DNA of 47,401 nt. Source: Corynebacterium halotolerans. GTDB taxonomy: Bacteria; Actinomycetota; Actinomycetes; Mycobacteriales; Mycobacteriaceae. Each line of letters opens with the position of its first letter. The stretch's first letter is position 1. The notes under the pieces were generated by a model. That model worked only from the letters and a program-made list of their open reading frames with translations. It was not told the DNA's origin and searched no databases. Where the stretch lies: NCBI RefSeq assembly GCF_001056295.1, contig NZ_JVMD01000019.1, positions 1 through 47,401 of the forward strand. The letters run 5' to 3'. Of this stretch, positions 23,954-32,570 are shown in pieces. The position numbers were made by a program, and so were the translations under genes.

Positions 23954-25470
23954 CCCGCCGCGGCCCCGTCGATCCCCGTTTGGCCCGGCTCTCCGCCCCG
24001 GCCCGGCGGTGGATCGCCGTGGCCGCGCTGCTGGCGGCGCTGCGGGTCGTCGGCGTCCTCGCCTTCGGCGTGCTCGCGGGCACGACGGCGGCGGCGATCA
24101 TCGCGGGGGACGGCGGCGTCGCGGATCATTCCGCGCATCTGGCGGGCCTGGCCGCGATCGCCGTGGCCCGGGCGGCGGTGGCGTGGGCGGAGGCCCGCTT
24201 CGGCCGTCGCGCCGGGGCCGAGGTCGTCGCGGACCTGCGCGCCCGCACCCTCGCCCGGCTGGCCGCCGCGGATCCCAGGAATGTGGATCGCGCGCGGTGG
24301 CGCACCCTGCTCGGCGAGGGCATCGAGGGCGTCGGCCCGTACATCGCGGGCTACCTCCCCGCGCTGGCGTCGACCGTCATCGCGACCCCGGCCGCGCTGG
24401 CGGCGGTGTGGTGGCTCGACGCGGGTTCGGCGCTGATCGCCCTGGTCACGCTGCCGCTCATCCCCATCTTCATGTGGCTGGTGGGCACGCTGACGGCCGG
24501 GCGCACCGCCCGCCGCCTGCGCGATCTGGGCCTGCTGTCGGATCAGATGCTCGACCTCGTCGCCGGCCTGCCCACGCTGCGGGCGTTCGGCCGCCAGCGC
24601 GCACCGGCGGAGGAAATCCGCCGCCTGTCCGACGCCCACCGCACCTCCACCATGTCCGTGCTGCGCATCGCGTTCCTTTCCGGCTTCGTCCTCGAATTCC
24701 TGGCGACCCTGTCGGTGGCGCTGGTCGCGGTCGGCATCGGTTTCCGCCTGATCGACGGCGGCATGACGCTGGCGGCGGGCCTGACGGTGCTCATCATCGT
24801 CCCGGAGGTCTACGGCCCCGTCCGCGAGGTCGGCGTGCGGTTCCACGACGCGCAGGACGGGTTGGCGGCCATCGACGAGGTCTTTTCGCTTGACGACGGC
24901 CCGGCCGCACCGCGGTCCGCCCCGCAGGTGGATCACGTCCGGCCCGACGCGGGCATCCGGGTCACGTTCGATCGCCTGACCGCCGCCGGGCGAGACGGCG
25001 ACCGTCCGCGGGACCTGTCGGGGGTCGCCGAGCCCGGCGCGATCACCGTCCTGGCCGGCGGAAACGGGTCCGGCAAGTCGACGGCGCTGCTGGCGCTGCT
25101 GGGCATCGTCGTCGACGGGGTGACGGGCACCGCCGCCGCGGTTGGCCCGGACGGGCCGCTCGTCGGCGAGGACCTGTGGCGGCGCACGTCCTACGTGCCG
25201 CAGCGCCCGGTGCTCGACGCCGCGCTCGTCGGGGATGCGTCGGGCCTGTCCCTCGGCGAGAGGCAGCGCGTCGCCGTCGGCGCGGAATTGCTCCGGGGCC
25301 GCGCGCTGCTCGTCCTGGACGAGCCCACCGCCCACCTGGACGAGGGGAATGCCGCGGAGATGATGGCCCTGCTGCGCCGCCGCGCGGACGAGGGCGCCAC
25401 GGTGCTGCTGGCCTCCCATGATCCGGTGGCGCTGGCCGCCGCCGACGTCGTCGTGGAGGTGGTCCGATGA
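23950..25470 (+). CDS. cydD: ABC transporter CydD, cytochrome bd assembly
   Basis: This 506-residue half-transporter, with CydC, is needed for bd oxidase assembly through heme/thiol homeostasis. The membrane domain (about 20-290) includes LIPIFMWLVGTLTAGRTARR and LVAGLPTLRAFG, typical of CydD. In the ATPase domain Walker A GGNGSGKST (about 370-378), Q-loop YVPQRPV, signature LSLGERQRVAVG, Walker B LLVLDEPTAHLDEG and H-loop SHDP are intact. Only about 15 residues separate the Q-loop from the signature, where 40-60 are usual, so the helical subdomain is strongly reduced. The reading frame is continuous. The interdomain linker FSLDDGPAA carries a copy of the repeated 12-base word. The ATG overlaps the cydB stop. 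Confidence 0.92.
   Translation: MTRRGPVDPRLARLSAPARRWIAVAALLAALRVVGVLAFGVLAGTTAAAIIAGDGGVADHSAHLAGLAAIAVARAAVAWAEARFGRRAGAEVVADLRARTLARLAAADPRNVDRARWRTLLGEGIEGVGPYIAGYLPALASTVIATPAALAAVWWLDAGSALIALVTLPLIPIFMWLVGTLTAGRTARRLRDLGLLSDQMLDLVAGLPTLRAFGRQRAPAEEIRRLSDAHRTSTMSVLRIAFLSGFVLEFLATLSVALVAVGIGFRLIDGGMTLAAGLTVLIIVPEVYGPVREVGVRFHDAQDGLAAIDEVFSLDDGPAAPRSAPQVDHVRPDAGIRVTFDRLTAAGRDGDRPRDLSGVAEPGAITVLAGGNGSGKSTALLALLGIVVDGVTGTAAAVGPDGPLVGEDLWRRTSYVPQRPVLDAALVGDASGLSLGERQRVAVGAELLRGRALLVLDEPTAHLDEGNAAEMMALLRRRADEGATVLLASHDPVALAAADVVVEVVR
24888..24899 (+). repeat. Repeated word GCTTGACGACGG, copy 3
   Basis: Exact copy within cydD, encoding Leu-Asp-Asp-Gly in the linker between membrane and ATPase domains, using the rare CTT leucine codon. 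Confidence 0.7.
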
Positions 25471-27056
25471 GCCTGGCCTCCGACCTCCGCGCCCTGCGCG
25501 CCGCCCGACCGCTGACCGGCCTCCGCGCGCGCGAGCTCGTCGCCCCCGTCGCGGCGGGCTCGGTGACGCTCATCTCGGCGCTGGCGCTGACCATCGTGTC
25601 GGCGTGGCTGATCACGAAGGCGTGGCAGCGGCCCGCCATCATGGAGCTCACCGTCGCCGTCACGGCGGTGCGCGCGCTGGGCATCTCGCGCGCGGTGTTC
25701 CGGTACCTCGACCGCATCGTCTCGCACGACCTCGCGCTGACCTGCGCCGCACGCACCCGCACCGCCGCGTACCGGGCCCTCGCCGACGGCGCGTCCCCGC
25801 GGACCATGCGACTGAGCCGCGGCTCGCTGCTCACGCGCCTGGGCGACGACGTCGACCTCGTCTCCGACGTCGTGGTCCGCGCCCTCGTGCCGGCCGGCGT
25901 CGCGGCCGTGACGTCGGTGGCCGCCGTCGCGTTCACCGCGCTGCTCTCCCCCGCCGCGGCGATTGCCCTGGCCGTCGGCCTGCTCGTCGCCGGCACCGTG
26001 GCGCCGTGGGCCTCCGCCCGCGCCGCGCGCATCGCGGCGCAGAGGCGGGCGGCCGCAATGGAGGACCACGTCACCGCGGTCGACCGGGTGCTGTCCGACG
26101 CGCCCGCGCTGCGCGTGCGCGGGAACATCGGCGACGCGCTTTCCGACGCCGACCGCGCCGCCCGCCGCCTGGCCGCCGCCGACGAGGCCGCCGCACCCGC
26201 CGACGCCGCCGGAGCCGCGATCTCCGTGCTCGCGTCGGCGCTGACGGTCGTCGCGGTGGTGGCCGTCGCCGGGCTCGCCGCGCCGGAACATTCGCCGCAG
26301 TGGCTCGGCGTGCTGGTGCTCCTGCCGCTGGCCGCCTTCGAATCCGTCGCCGCGCTGCCCGGCGCCGCGGTCGCGGTCACGGGCGCCGCCGGCGCCGCAC
26401 GCAGGCTCGCCGAATTGACCGGGCCGGGCGAAGCGGATCCCGCGCGGGCGTCGTCAAGCGAATGCGTCCCGCAACGGCCCCGCCTGCGGGCCCGCGGCCT
26501 GGTCTACGGCCACGACCGCGACCTCGGCGTGCGCGATCTGGACCTGCCCTTCGGGGCGCGGGAGACCATCGTCGCGCCCTCCGGCTCGGGCAAGACGACG
26601 CTGCTGATGACGCTGGCCGGGCTGCTGCCGCCCCGCGGCGGCGACTGCTCCGCGCCGGGGGCTCTGTTCGTCGCAGAAGACGGGCACGTCTTCGCCACCA
26701 CCGTGCGCGACAACCTCGCGGTCGGGGCGCCGGACGCGACCGACGGGATGATGGACGCCACCCTGCGCGCGGTGGGCCTCGGCGACTGGGTGGCGGGGCT
26801 GCCCGACGGCCTGGGCACCGTCCTCGCCGCCGGCGCCGACGACCTGTCCGGCGGCCAGCGCAGGAGGCTGCTGCTGGCGCGGGCCCTGCTCACCGACGCC
26901 CCGATCCTGCTCCTCGACGAACCCTTCGAGCACCTCGACGACGCCGGTGCCGCCGAACTGCGCGCGATCCTCGCCGCGCCCGCCCTGCCGGGGGCGCGGG
27001 CCGAACGGACCATCGTCATCGTGGAACACCCTCGCACGGGGGCCCGCCGGGGTTAG
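25467..27056 (+). CDS. cydC: ABC transporter CydC, cytochrome bd assembly
   Basis: This 529-residue half-transporter pairs with CydD. The membrane domain begins about residue 25 and includes AWLITKAWQRPAIMELTVAVTAVRALGISRA-type CydC motifs (described in part only) and FRYLDRIVSHDLAL. The ATPase domain has Walker A APSGSGKTT (about 371-379), signature LSGGQRRRLLLARALL and Walker B ILLLDEPFEHLDD, with a full-length helical subdomain between. The Q-loop position reads FVAEDGHVF, with Glu where Gln is usual, and the H-loop region is VIVEHPRTG. The ATG overlaps the cydD stop. An 11-of-12 copy of the repeated word lies in the linker before Walker A (26449-26459). It converges on the protease gene with eight bases between. 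Confidence 0.92.
   Translation: MSLASDLRALRAARPLTGLRARELVAPVAAGSVTLISALALTIVSAWLITKAWQRPAIMELTVAVTAVRALGISRAVFRYLDRIVSHDLALTCAARTRTAAYRALADGASPRTMRLSRGSLLTRLGDDVDLVSDVVVRALVPAGVAAVTSVAAVAFTALLSPAAAIALAVGLLVAGTVAPWASARAARIAAQRRAAAMEDHVTAVDRVLSDAPALRVRGNIGDALSDADRAARRLAAADEAAAPADAAGAAISVLASALTVVAVVAVAGLAAPEHSPQWLGVLVLLPLAAFESVAALPGAAVAVTGAAGAARRLAELTGPGEADPARASSSECVPQRPRLRARGLVYGHDRDLGVRDLDLPFGARETIVAPSGSGKTTLLMTLAGLLPPRGGDCSAPGALFVAEDGHVFATTVRDNLAVGAPDATDGMMDATLRAVGLGDWVAGLPDGLGTVLAAGADDLSGGQRRRLLLARALLTDAPILLLDEPFEHLDDAGAAELRAILAAPALPGARAERTIVIVEHPRTGARRG
26449..26459 (-). repeat. Repeated word, near copy in cydC linker
   Basis: Eleven of twelve bases of GCTTGACGACGG on the minus strand, in the cydC interdomain linker. 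Confidence 0.55.
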
Positions 27057-27064
27057 GGCAGAAG

Positions 27065-28063
27065 TTAGGGCAGGGGCAGTTCCGGCAGCGGGATCTCGGG
27101 GAGGCCCGGGATCTTCGGCAGCGGCGACGACGGCGCCTGCTCCGGCTCGTTCTCGGCGATCCAGGCCTCGTCGGCCGCGATGTCCTGGCCGATGGTGCGG
27201 AACTCGCTGTGCGGCTCGGTGGATTCCTCCACCTGGAAATGCTCGTTGACCTTGCCGTCCTCGATGCCGTAGGCGTCCTGCAGCGCCTGGTCGGCCGGCT
27301 GGTAGCGCGACACCGGGCCGACGGCCATGGAATTGATGCCGACGACCTGGTTCGTGCGGGGATCGTAGGCGTTTCCGCCCGAATCGCCCTTCTCCAGGCG
27401 GGACACCGCCCACACGCCGTTGCGGACGCGGAAGATCTGGACGCCGCAGTTGCGGCCGGAACGGGCGCCGTCGGAACAGACCGGCTGCCCGAAGTTGTCC
27501 ACCGAGACCTCGCCCGGCTGGAGCTCGCGGTAGTCGACGACCCCGGTCATCTGCGCGCCCTCGCCGTGCACGCGCCCGTCTTCGTCGACGGAGCGGCTGA
27601 CGGACGTGGCGTCGACGTCCTCGTCGAGTTCGACGAAGGCGTAGTCGGAGCCGTTGAGCATCGAATCCAGGAGGTTGCCGCCGCCCTCGAAGTCGGAGTC
27701 GTCCGGCATGAAGAACATGGCCGGGCCGACCTCGCCGATGCGCACGTCGCCCTCCGGGGCCGGGGCGTAGATCACGCCGCTCGACTTCGGCATGCCCTCG
27801 TGGCCCTCCTTGTTCACGCAGTGGCCGGCCGTGAGGATGACGCGGTGCCGGTTGCCGTCGGCGTCGGTGACGGTGCCGGGCACGCTCGTCGAGCACATGC
27901 CCGTCCGGACGTGGCGGCCGCCGTCGACGACGGCCCCGGGCTCGGGCATGCGGATCGGGGAACCCGGCCCCACGGTGACGGCGTTGGCGGCGGCCGGTGC
28001 GGCGAAGGTGGCTCCGGCGGCGATCATCGCGGCGATGATCGACGTGCTCCGATTCAATTTCAT
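27065..28063 (-). CDS. Secreted trypsin-like serine protease
   Basis: The 332-residue precursor has a Sec signal peptide (1-28, ending AANA before VTVG) and a chymotrypsin-type catalytic domain. The triad is visible as His81 (LTAGHC), Asp140 (NGSDYAFVEL) and Ser228 (EKGDSGGNAY). Two cysteine pairs are likely, Cys57/Cys82 and Cys196/Cys206. A C-terminal tail from about residue 300 is Pro-rich with alternating Leu-Pro and Ile-Pro units, perhaps a cell-wall spacer. The ATG at 28063 has AGGGGAA upstream and starts the signal peptide; the longer in-frame reading lacks a signal. Substrate unknown. An inverted repeat TTACGC/GCGTAA (28110-28135) lies upstream. Confidence 0.92.
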   Translation of the reverse strand: MKLNRSTSIIAAMIAAGATFAAPAAANAVTVGPGSPIRMPEPGAVVDGGRHVRTGMCSTSVPGTVTDADGNRHRVILTAGHCVNKEGHEGMPKSSGVIYAPAPEGDVRIGEVGPAMFFMPDDSDFEGGGNLLDSMLNGSDYAFVELDEDVDATSVSRSVDEDGRVHGEGAQMTGVVDYRELQPGEVSVDNFGQPVCSDGARSGRNCGVQIFRVRNGVWAVSRLEKGDSGGNAYDPRTNQVVGINSMAVGPVSRYQPADQALQDAYGIEDGKVNEHFQVEESTEPHSEFRTIGQDIAADEAWIAENEPEQAPSSPLPKIPGLPEIPLPELPLP

Positions 28064-28109
28064 GGGGTTCCCCTGTGCGTGTCGTTGGAATCTTCCGGCC
28101 TTGTGGGCC

Positions 28110-28135
28110 TTACGCAAGAAACGGTAACCGCGTAA
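28110..28135. promoter_or_regulatory. Inverted repeat upstream of the protease gene
   Basis: TTACGC and GCGTAA are separated by 14 bases about 50 bases before the protease start. It may be an operator, but the promoter is unclear. Confidence 0.35.
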
Positions 28136-28172
28136 ACCCGCCCCTGCGAGGCGATTCGGGAGGATGTCGCCG

Positions 28173-28234
28173 AACACCGCCCCACTGGTTTACGGCATGC
28201 ACTTGAGTCACGGCCGCACCAGGGAAGCGGTGTT
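28173..28234 (-). terminator. Possible hairpin after the acetyl-CoA hydrolase gene
   Basis: AACACCGC (28173-28180) and GCGGTGTT (28227-28234), followed inward by a further TGGT/ACCA match, can pair over a large loop 27 bases past the stop. No T-run follows. Confidence 0.35.
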
Positions 28235-28260
28235 GCGGTCACCCGAAGGAGGGGGCCGCG

Positions 28261-29571
28261 CTACTTCGACGCGAGTCGGGAAATGATGTTGTACTCGCGC
28301 GCCTGACGGTAGAGCTCCTCGCGGTGGTCGGGGTGGGCGACCTCGATGAGGCGCTGCGCGCGCGTCGAGTAGTCCGTGCCGCGCAGGCGGGCGATGCCGT
28401 GCTCGGTGACCACGTTGTCGATGTAGTTCTTGTGCGTGGTCACCGGCGAGTTGCGGCCGAGCTCCACCTTGATCCGGCTCGTGCCGTCGCGGGTGACCGA
28501 CGGGCACACGATGTAGCCGCGGCCGCCCTTCGAGCGGCGCGCGCCGATGGCGAAGTCCAGCTGGCCGCCCGATCCCGAGTAGAACCGGCCGGCGACCGTC
28601 TCCGACGCGGCCTGGCCGAGCAGGTCGACTTCGGTGGTGGCGTTGACGCTGACCATGTTGGGCTCGAGGCCGATGAGGAAGGGGTCGTTGGTTCGCTCGA
28701 CCGAATCGAGGTAGACGACGGGATTGCGGTCGACCCAGTCGTAGAGCTTGCGGGTGCCCATGATGAACGTGGCCACGCACTGGCGCTGGTGCGAGCGCTT
28801 GAAGCGGCCCGTCACGGCGCCGCATTCGACCAGGTCCATGACGCCGTCGGACATCAGCTCGGTGTGCACGCCGAGGTCCTTGCGGTCCTTGAGCATGGCC
28901 AGGATCGCGTTGGGCAGCTTGCCGATGCCCAGCTGCAGGCAATCGCGGTCGCCGATCTCCGAGGCGATGAGCTCGGCGATCTGGTGCTCGGCCGACCCCT
29001 TCTCCGGCAGCAGCGGCGGAACCTCGAGGACGGGGGCGTCGGAACGCGTGGCGCCGACCATCTGGCGGGCGTGGATCTGGTTCTGCCCGAAGGAGTGCGG
29101 GATCTTCGGGTTGATCTCGCCGAAGATCGGCAAGTTGCCGATGAACTGCACCGAGTAGTCGGCGCCGAGGCCGATGGACATGTAGCCGTGCTCGTCCGGC
29201 TCCGACACCGCGGCGATGAGGATGTCCGGCTTGACGTGGTCGCGGACCAGCTCCGGGATCATGGAGAAGTTGACCGGGTACAGCTCGCTGGTGCCGTTGC
29301 CGTGGCCCTTGCGCGAGCCGCCGCCGAGGAAGAACTCGTGGTGCGTGAGCTTCCCCGGGTATTCGCCCATCTGGTAGGGGCGGACCGACTCGGTGCACAT
29401 CTGGTAGATGTGCACGTCCTCGAGCTGATCGGCATGCGCTTCGAGCATGTCGAGAAGGGCGGGGGGCTCGCATGCGGCCACCGGCACGAGGATCTTGGTG
29501 CCGGGCTTGATGTGGTCCAGCAACGCCTCCGGCGCCAGGTCGAGGTGGTCGTGCACGTCTTGTCCTTCCAT
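28261..29571 (-). CDS. Acetyl-CoA hydrolase/transferase family protein
   Basis: The 436-residue protein has the two-domain layout of family I acetyl-CoA hydrolase/CoA-transferases (like 4-hydroxybutyrate CoA-transferase and Cat1/Ach1). Recognisable stretches are LILIAAVSEPDEHGYMSIGL-like (about 116-136, given approximately), ELMSDGVMDLVECGAVTG, SVNATTEVDLLGQ and YSGSGGQLDFAIGARRSKGG. It probably exchanges CoA between acetate and an acyl-CoA. The first ATG (29571) directly abuts a TTCGGTTAATGA half-site; an in-frame GTG at 29556 has AAGGA six bases before it and may be the real start, giving 431 residues. C- and G-runs of RamA type at 29620-29635 suggest acetate control. Confidence 0.88.
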   Translation of the reverse strand: MEGQDVHDHLDLAPEALLDHIKPGTKILVPVAACEPPALLDMLEAHADQLEDVHIYQMCTESVRPYQMGEYPGKLTHHEFFLGGGSRKGHGNGTSELYPVNFSMIPELVRDHVKPDILIAAVSEPDEHGYMSIGLGADYSVQFIGNLPIFGEINPKIPHSFGQNQIHARQMVGATRSDAPVLEVPPLLPEKGSAEHQIAELIASEIGDRDCLQLGIGKLPNAILAMLKDRKDLGVHTELMSDGVMDLVECGAVTGRFKRSHQRQCVATFIMGTRKLYDWVDRNPVVYLDSVERTNDPFLIGLEPNMVSVNATTEVDLLGQAASETVAGRFYSGSGGQLDFAIGARRSKGGRGYIVCPSVTRDGTSRIKVELGRNSPVTTHKNYIDNVVTEHGIARLRGTDYSTRAQRLIEVAHPDHREELYRQAREYNIISRLASK

Positions 29572-29582
29572 TCGGTTAATGA
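29571..29582. promoter_or_regulatory. Operator half-site shared with mmsA
   Basis: TTCGGTTAATGA is identical to the left half of the mmsA palindrome (7942-7953) in the same orientation to its gene. The right half is missing here. Confidence 0.45.
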
Positions 29583-29619
29583 CTCTTCACACAAACTACA
29601 TGGTTTTGTGAGAGCAGAC

Positions 29620-29635
29620 ACCCCCGGGGTGGGGA
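29620..29635. promoter_or_regulatory. Candidate RamA sites upstream of the acetyl-CoA hydrolase gene
   Basis: ACCCCCG, CGGGGT and TGGGGA overlap in 16 bases, matching the short G/C-run half-sites known for RamA. They lie about 50-65 bases upstream of the gene start, also upstream of dusB. Confidence 0.4.
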
Positions 29636-29694
29636 CCCTTTCGGGCGGCCAACGCCGATTTCGCGGCTCACCCTCCCGGTGAGACAATGCGCCC

Positions 29695-30861
29695 GTGACA
29701 GAACTCCGCATCGGCCCCCATCAACTCGCTTCCCCCGTCGTGCTCGCGCCCATGGCGGGCGTGACCAACGTGGCGTTCCGTTCGCTGTGCCGCGAACAGG
29801 AGAGGGAGCGGATGGGGACGGTCGCCGGTCTCTACGTCTGCGAGATGGTGACGGCGCGCGCCCTGGTCGAGCGCAACGAGAAGACGATGCACATGACCAC
29901 GTTCGCCGCCGACGAGGATCCGCGGAGCCTGCAGCTCTACACCACCGACCCGAAGTGGACGTACGAGGCGGCGAAGATGATCGCCGACGAGAACCTCGCC
30001 GACCACATCGACATGAACTTCGGCTGCCCGGTGCCGAAGGTGACGCGCCGCGGCGGCGGGTCGGCGCTGCCGTACAAGCGCCGCCTGTTCGGCAACATCG
30101 TCGCCGCGGCGGTGCGCGCGACCGAGGGCACCGGCATCCCCGTGACGGTGAAGTTCCGCGTCGGCATCGACGAGGACCACCACACGCACCTCGACGCCGG
30201 CCGCATCGCCGCCGACAACGGGGCCGTCGCCGTCGCTCTGCATGCCCGCACGGCCTCGCAGCGCTACTCCGGCGAGGCCGATTGGTCGCAGATCGCGCGG
30301 CTGAAGGAGCACATGGTCGATTCGGGCCACGGGGCGGTGCCGGTGCTGGGCAACGGCGACATCTTCGCCGCCGGCGACGCCCGCCGCATGATGGACGAAA
30401 CCGGCTGCGACGGCGTCGTCGTCGGCCGCGGCTGCCTGGGCCGCCCGTGGCTGTTCGCGCAGCTGTCCGCCGAGCTGCGGGGCCTGCCCGTGCCCCCTCC
30501 CCCGACGTTCGCCGAGGTCGCGGGCATCATCCGCCGCCACGCGGAGCTCCTGGTGCGTCACGAGGGCGAGCGCAAGGGCTGCCGTGACCTGCGCAAGCAC
30601 ATCGGCTGGTACCTCCGCGGGTACCCGGCCGGCTCGGAGGTCCGTTCCTCCCTGGCGCGCGTGTCCACGCTCGCCGAGCTCGACGAGGTCCTCGCCCCGC
30701 TTCACGACGGCCCCCACGCGGGCGCCCTCCCGGACGACGCCGACGGTGCGCGGGGCCGGCAGGGGTCGCCGGGCAAGGTCGTGCTCCCCGAGGGTTGGTT
30801 GGACGACCCGGAAGATGAAACCGTGCCCGTGGGTGCGGATTTGATGCACTCGGGCGGTTAA
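29695..30861 (+). CDS. dusB: tRNA-dihydrouridine synthase
   Basis: This 388-residue FMN enzyme reduces uridines in tRNA. The barrel opens with LASPVVLAPMAGVTNVAFR (about 11-29), then MNFGCPVPKVTRRGGGSAL with the catalytic Cys, VKFRVGIDEDH, HARTASQRYSG, and GNGDIFAAGDARRMM for FMN-phosphate binding. The C-terminal helical tRNA-binding domain includes RKHIGWYLRGYP. The GTG start at 29695 follows a GACAAT -10 (29683-29688) by six bases, indicating a leaderless transcript. The last 50 residues are an acidic, Gly/Asp-rich tail. It is the sort of Dus that in M. tuberculosis lies near phoU and pst genes. Confidence 0.94.
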   Translation: MTELRIGPHQLASPVVLAPMAGVTNVAFRSLCREQERERMGTVAGLYVCEMVTARALVERNEKTMHMTTFAADEDPRSLQLYTTDPKWTYEAAKMIADENLADHIDMNFGCPVPKVTRRGGGSALPYKRRLFGNIVAAAVRATEGTGIPVTVKFRVGIDEDHHTHLDAGRIAADNGAVAVALHARTASQRYSGEADWSQIARLKEHMVDSGHGAVPVLGNGDIFAAGDARRMMDETGCDGVVVGRGCLGRPWLFAQLSAELRGLPVPPPPTFAEVAGIIRRHAELLVRHEGERKGCRDLRKHIGWYLRGYPAGSEVRSSLARVSTLAELDEVLAPLHDGPHAGALPDDADGARGRQGSPGKVVLPEGWLDDPEDETVPVGADLMHSGG

Positions 30862-30953
30862 TCGCCCCTCATTCGGGGGCCAATTCGGCGCAATTGGCGG
30901 CCCGGGCCATCCCGGCAGGCAAAAGGTTGGGCTTGGCCCTACTATTGGTGACC

Positions 30954-31682
30954 ATGCGCACCGTTTACCGCGAACAGATGGACACCCTCGCCCACGGCCT
31001 GATCGTCATGTGCGACCACGTCCATGGCATGCACCGCGCCGCCTGCAAGGCGCTCTTCGACGCCGACCTCGAGGCGGCCGAGTCGGTTCTCAGCTCCCTC
31101 GACAAGCTCGATGAATTCCGCATTTCCGCCGAAGACCGCGCTTTCGAGCTGCTCGCCCGCGAGGCCCCGGTGGCCCGCGATCTGCGCCAGGTCGTCTCCG
31201 GCATCTACATCGTCGAGGACATGGCGCGCATGGGCGCCCTGTCGGTCCACATCGCCAACACCGCCCGCCGCCGCCACCCCGAGAAGGCCCTGCCGGAGCA
31301 CGTGGAGGGCTACTTCCGCGAGATGGCCGCGGTGTCGGACAAGATCACCCACGAGACCCGCCAGGTCCTCATCGACTACGACGTCGCCAGCGCCCTCCGC
31401 ATCAACGAGGAGGATGACGCGATCGACGACATCCACAGCCACCTCTTCACGCTGACGACCTCCGACGAGTGGGGCCAGAGCCCCGCCGCCACCGTCGACG
31501 TGACCCTGCTGAGCCGCTACTTCGAGCGCTACGCCGACCACGGCGTCGCCGTCGCCGCCCGCATCGTCTACCTGGCCACCGGCTACAAGCAGGAGGACTA
31601 CATGCGCGAGATCGACACCGAGGAGCGCCGCGCGTCGATCACCAAGCGCCTGTCTGACCTGGAGCGCCACTTCAACTCCTGA
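30954..31682 (+). CDS. phoU: Phosphate-signalling protein PhoU
   Basis: This 242-residue helical protein modulates the Pst transporter and phosphate two-component signalling. It contains two PhoU repeats (about 10-95 and 118-205) with the metal-binding motifs DKLDEFRISAED and EEDDAIDDIHSHLF. The start MRTVYREQMDTLAHGL matches mycobacterial PhoY proteins and is preferred over the upstream in-frame extension; TACTAT (30940-30945) lies eight bases before it, suggesting a leaderless mRNA. It is convergent with pstSCAB and shares a bidirectional terminator with pstB. One region (DEWGQSPAATVDVTLLSRYFERYADH) holds the conserved second metal site. Confidence 0.95.
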   Translation: MRTVYREQMDTLAHGLIVMCDHVHGMHRAACKALFDADLEAAESVLSSLDKLDEFRISAEDRAFELLAREAPVARDLRQVVSGIYIVEDMARMGALSVHIANTARRRHPEKALPEHVEGYFREMAAVSDKITHETRQVLIDYDVASALRINEEDDAIDDIHSHLFTLTTSDEWGQSPAATVDVTLLSRYFERYADHGVAVAARIVYLATGYKQEDYMREIDTEERRASITKRLSDLERHFNS

Positions 31683-31696
31683 CGCCCCGGCCGACG

Positions 31697-31746
31697 CGCG
31701 AAAAGAGCCCCGCCCCACCGTTTCCGGTGGGGCGGGGCTCTTTTCC
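31697..31746. terminator. Bidirectional terminator between phoU and pstB
   Basis: GAGCCCCGCCCCACC pairs perfectly with its complement around a six-base loop; A- and T-runs flank both sides (GAAAAG and CTTTTC), so both convergent transcripts are served. Confidence 0.95.
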
Positions 31747-31754
31747 CGCGGTGG

Positions 31755-32531
31755 CTATCCGAAGCGGCCCGAGATGTAGTCCTCGGTCTCCTTCTTGTCC
31801 GGGTTCTCGAAGATCTTCTTCGTCGGCCCGACCTCGACGAGCTGGCCGGGCTTGCCGGTCGCCTCGAGGGAGAAGAACGCGGTCTGGTCGGACACGCGGG
31901 CGGCCTGCTGCATGTTGTGCGTGACGATCACGATGGTGAAGTCTTCCTTCAGCTCGTGGATCAGGTCCTCGATCGCCAGCGTGGAAATCGGGTCCAGGGC
32001 CGAGCAGGGCTCGTCCATGAGCAGGACCTCGGGCTCGACCGCGATGGCGCGGGCGATGCACAGGCGCTGCTGCTGGCCGCCGGAAAGGCCGCCGCCCGGC
32101 TTGTCCAGGCGGTCCTTGACCTCTTCCCAGAGGTTCGCGGAGCGCAGCGACGCCTCGGCGACCTCCTTGAGCTTCTTCTTGTTCTTCTCGCCGGCCAGCT
32201 TCAGGCCGGCGACGACGTTGTCCTCGATGGACATGGTCGGGAACGGGTTGGGGCGCTGGAACACCATGCCGATGGTGTTGCGGACCGACACCGGGTCGAT
32301 CTTCGGGCCGTAGATGTTCTCGCCGTCCAGCAGGACCTCACCGGTGACGTACGCGCCGGGGATGACCTCGTGCATGCGGTTCAGGGAACGCAGCACGGTG
32401 GACTTGCCGCAGCCGGAGGGGCCGATGAAGGCGGTCACGGAACGCGGCGGGACGTGGAGGTTGACGTTCTTCACGGCGTGGAAGTCGCCGTAGAAGATGT
32501 CGACGTTGTTCAGATCGAGGCGCTTGGCCAT
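31755..32531 (-). CDS. pstB: Phosphate ABC transporter ATPase
   Basis: This 258-residue ATPase energises phosphate uptake. Walker [14 protein letters not shown] (about 38-50), Q-loop VFQRPNPFP, signature [14 protein letters not shown] and Walker [14 protein letters not shown] are present, and the H-loop is VTHNMQQ. The length is typical of PstB. It is the last gene of pstSCAB, 39 bases after pstA, with AGGAAAGAG before the ATG. Confidence 0.97.
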   Translation of the reverse strand: MAKRLDLNNVDIFYGDFHAVKNVNLHVPPRSVTAFIGPSGCGKSTVLRSLNRMHEVIPGAYVTGEVLLDGENIYGPKIDPVSVRNTIGMVFQRPNPFPTMSIEDNVVAGLKLAGEKNKKKLKEVAEASLRSANLWEEVKDRLDKPGGGLSGGQQQRLCIARAIAVEPEVLLMDEPCSALDPISTLAIEDLIHELKEDFTIVIVTHNMQQAARVSDQTAFFSLEATGKPGQLVEVGPTKKIFENPDKKETEDYISGRFG

Positions 32532-32570
32532 GATTCGGGGTCTCTTTCCTGTGAATTGGGCCGGCGGCCG

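Noticed and set aside
25150..25330. Possible frameshift or disrupted cydD
   Set aside because: The frame is continuous with all ATPase motifs in order; the missing helical segment looks like an in-frame loss, not a pseudogene.
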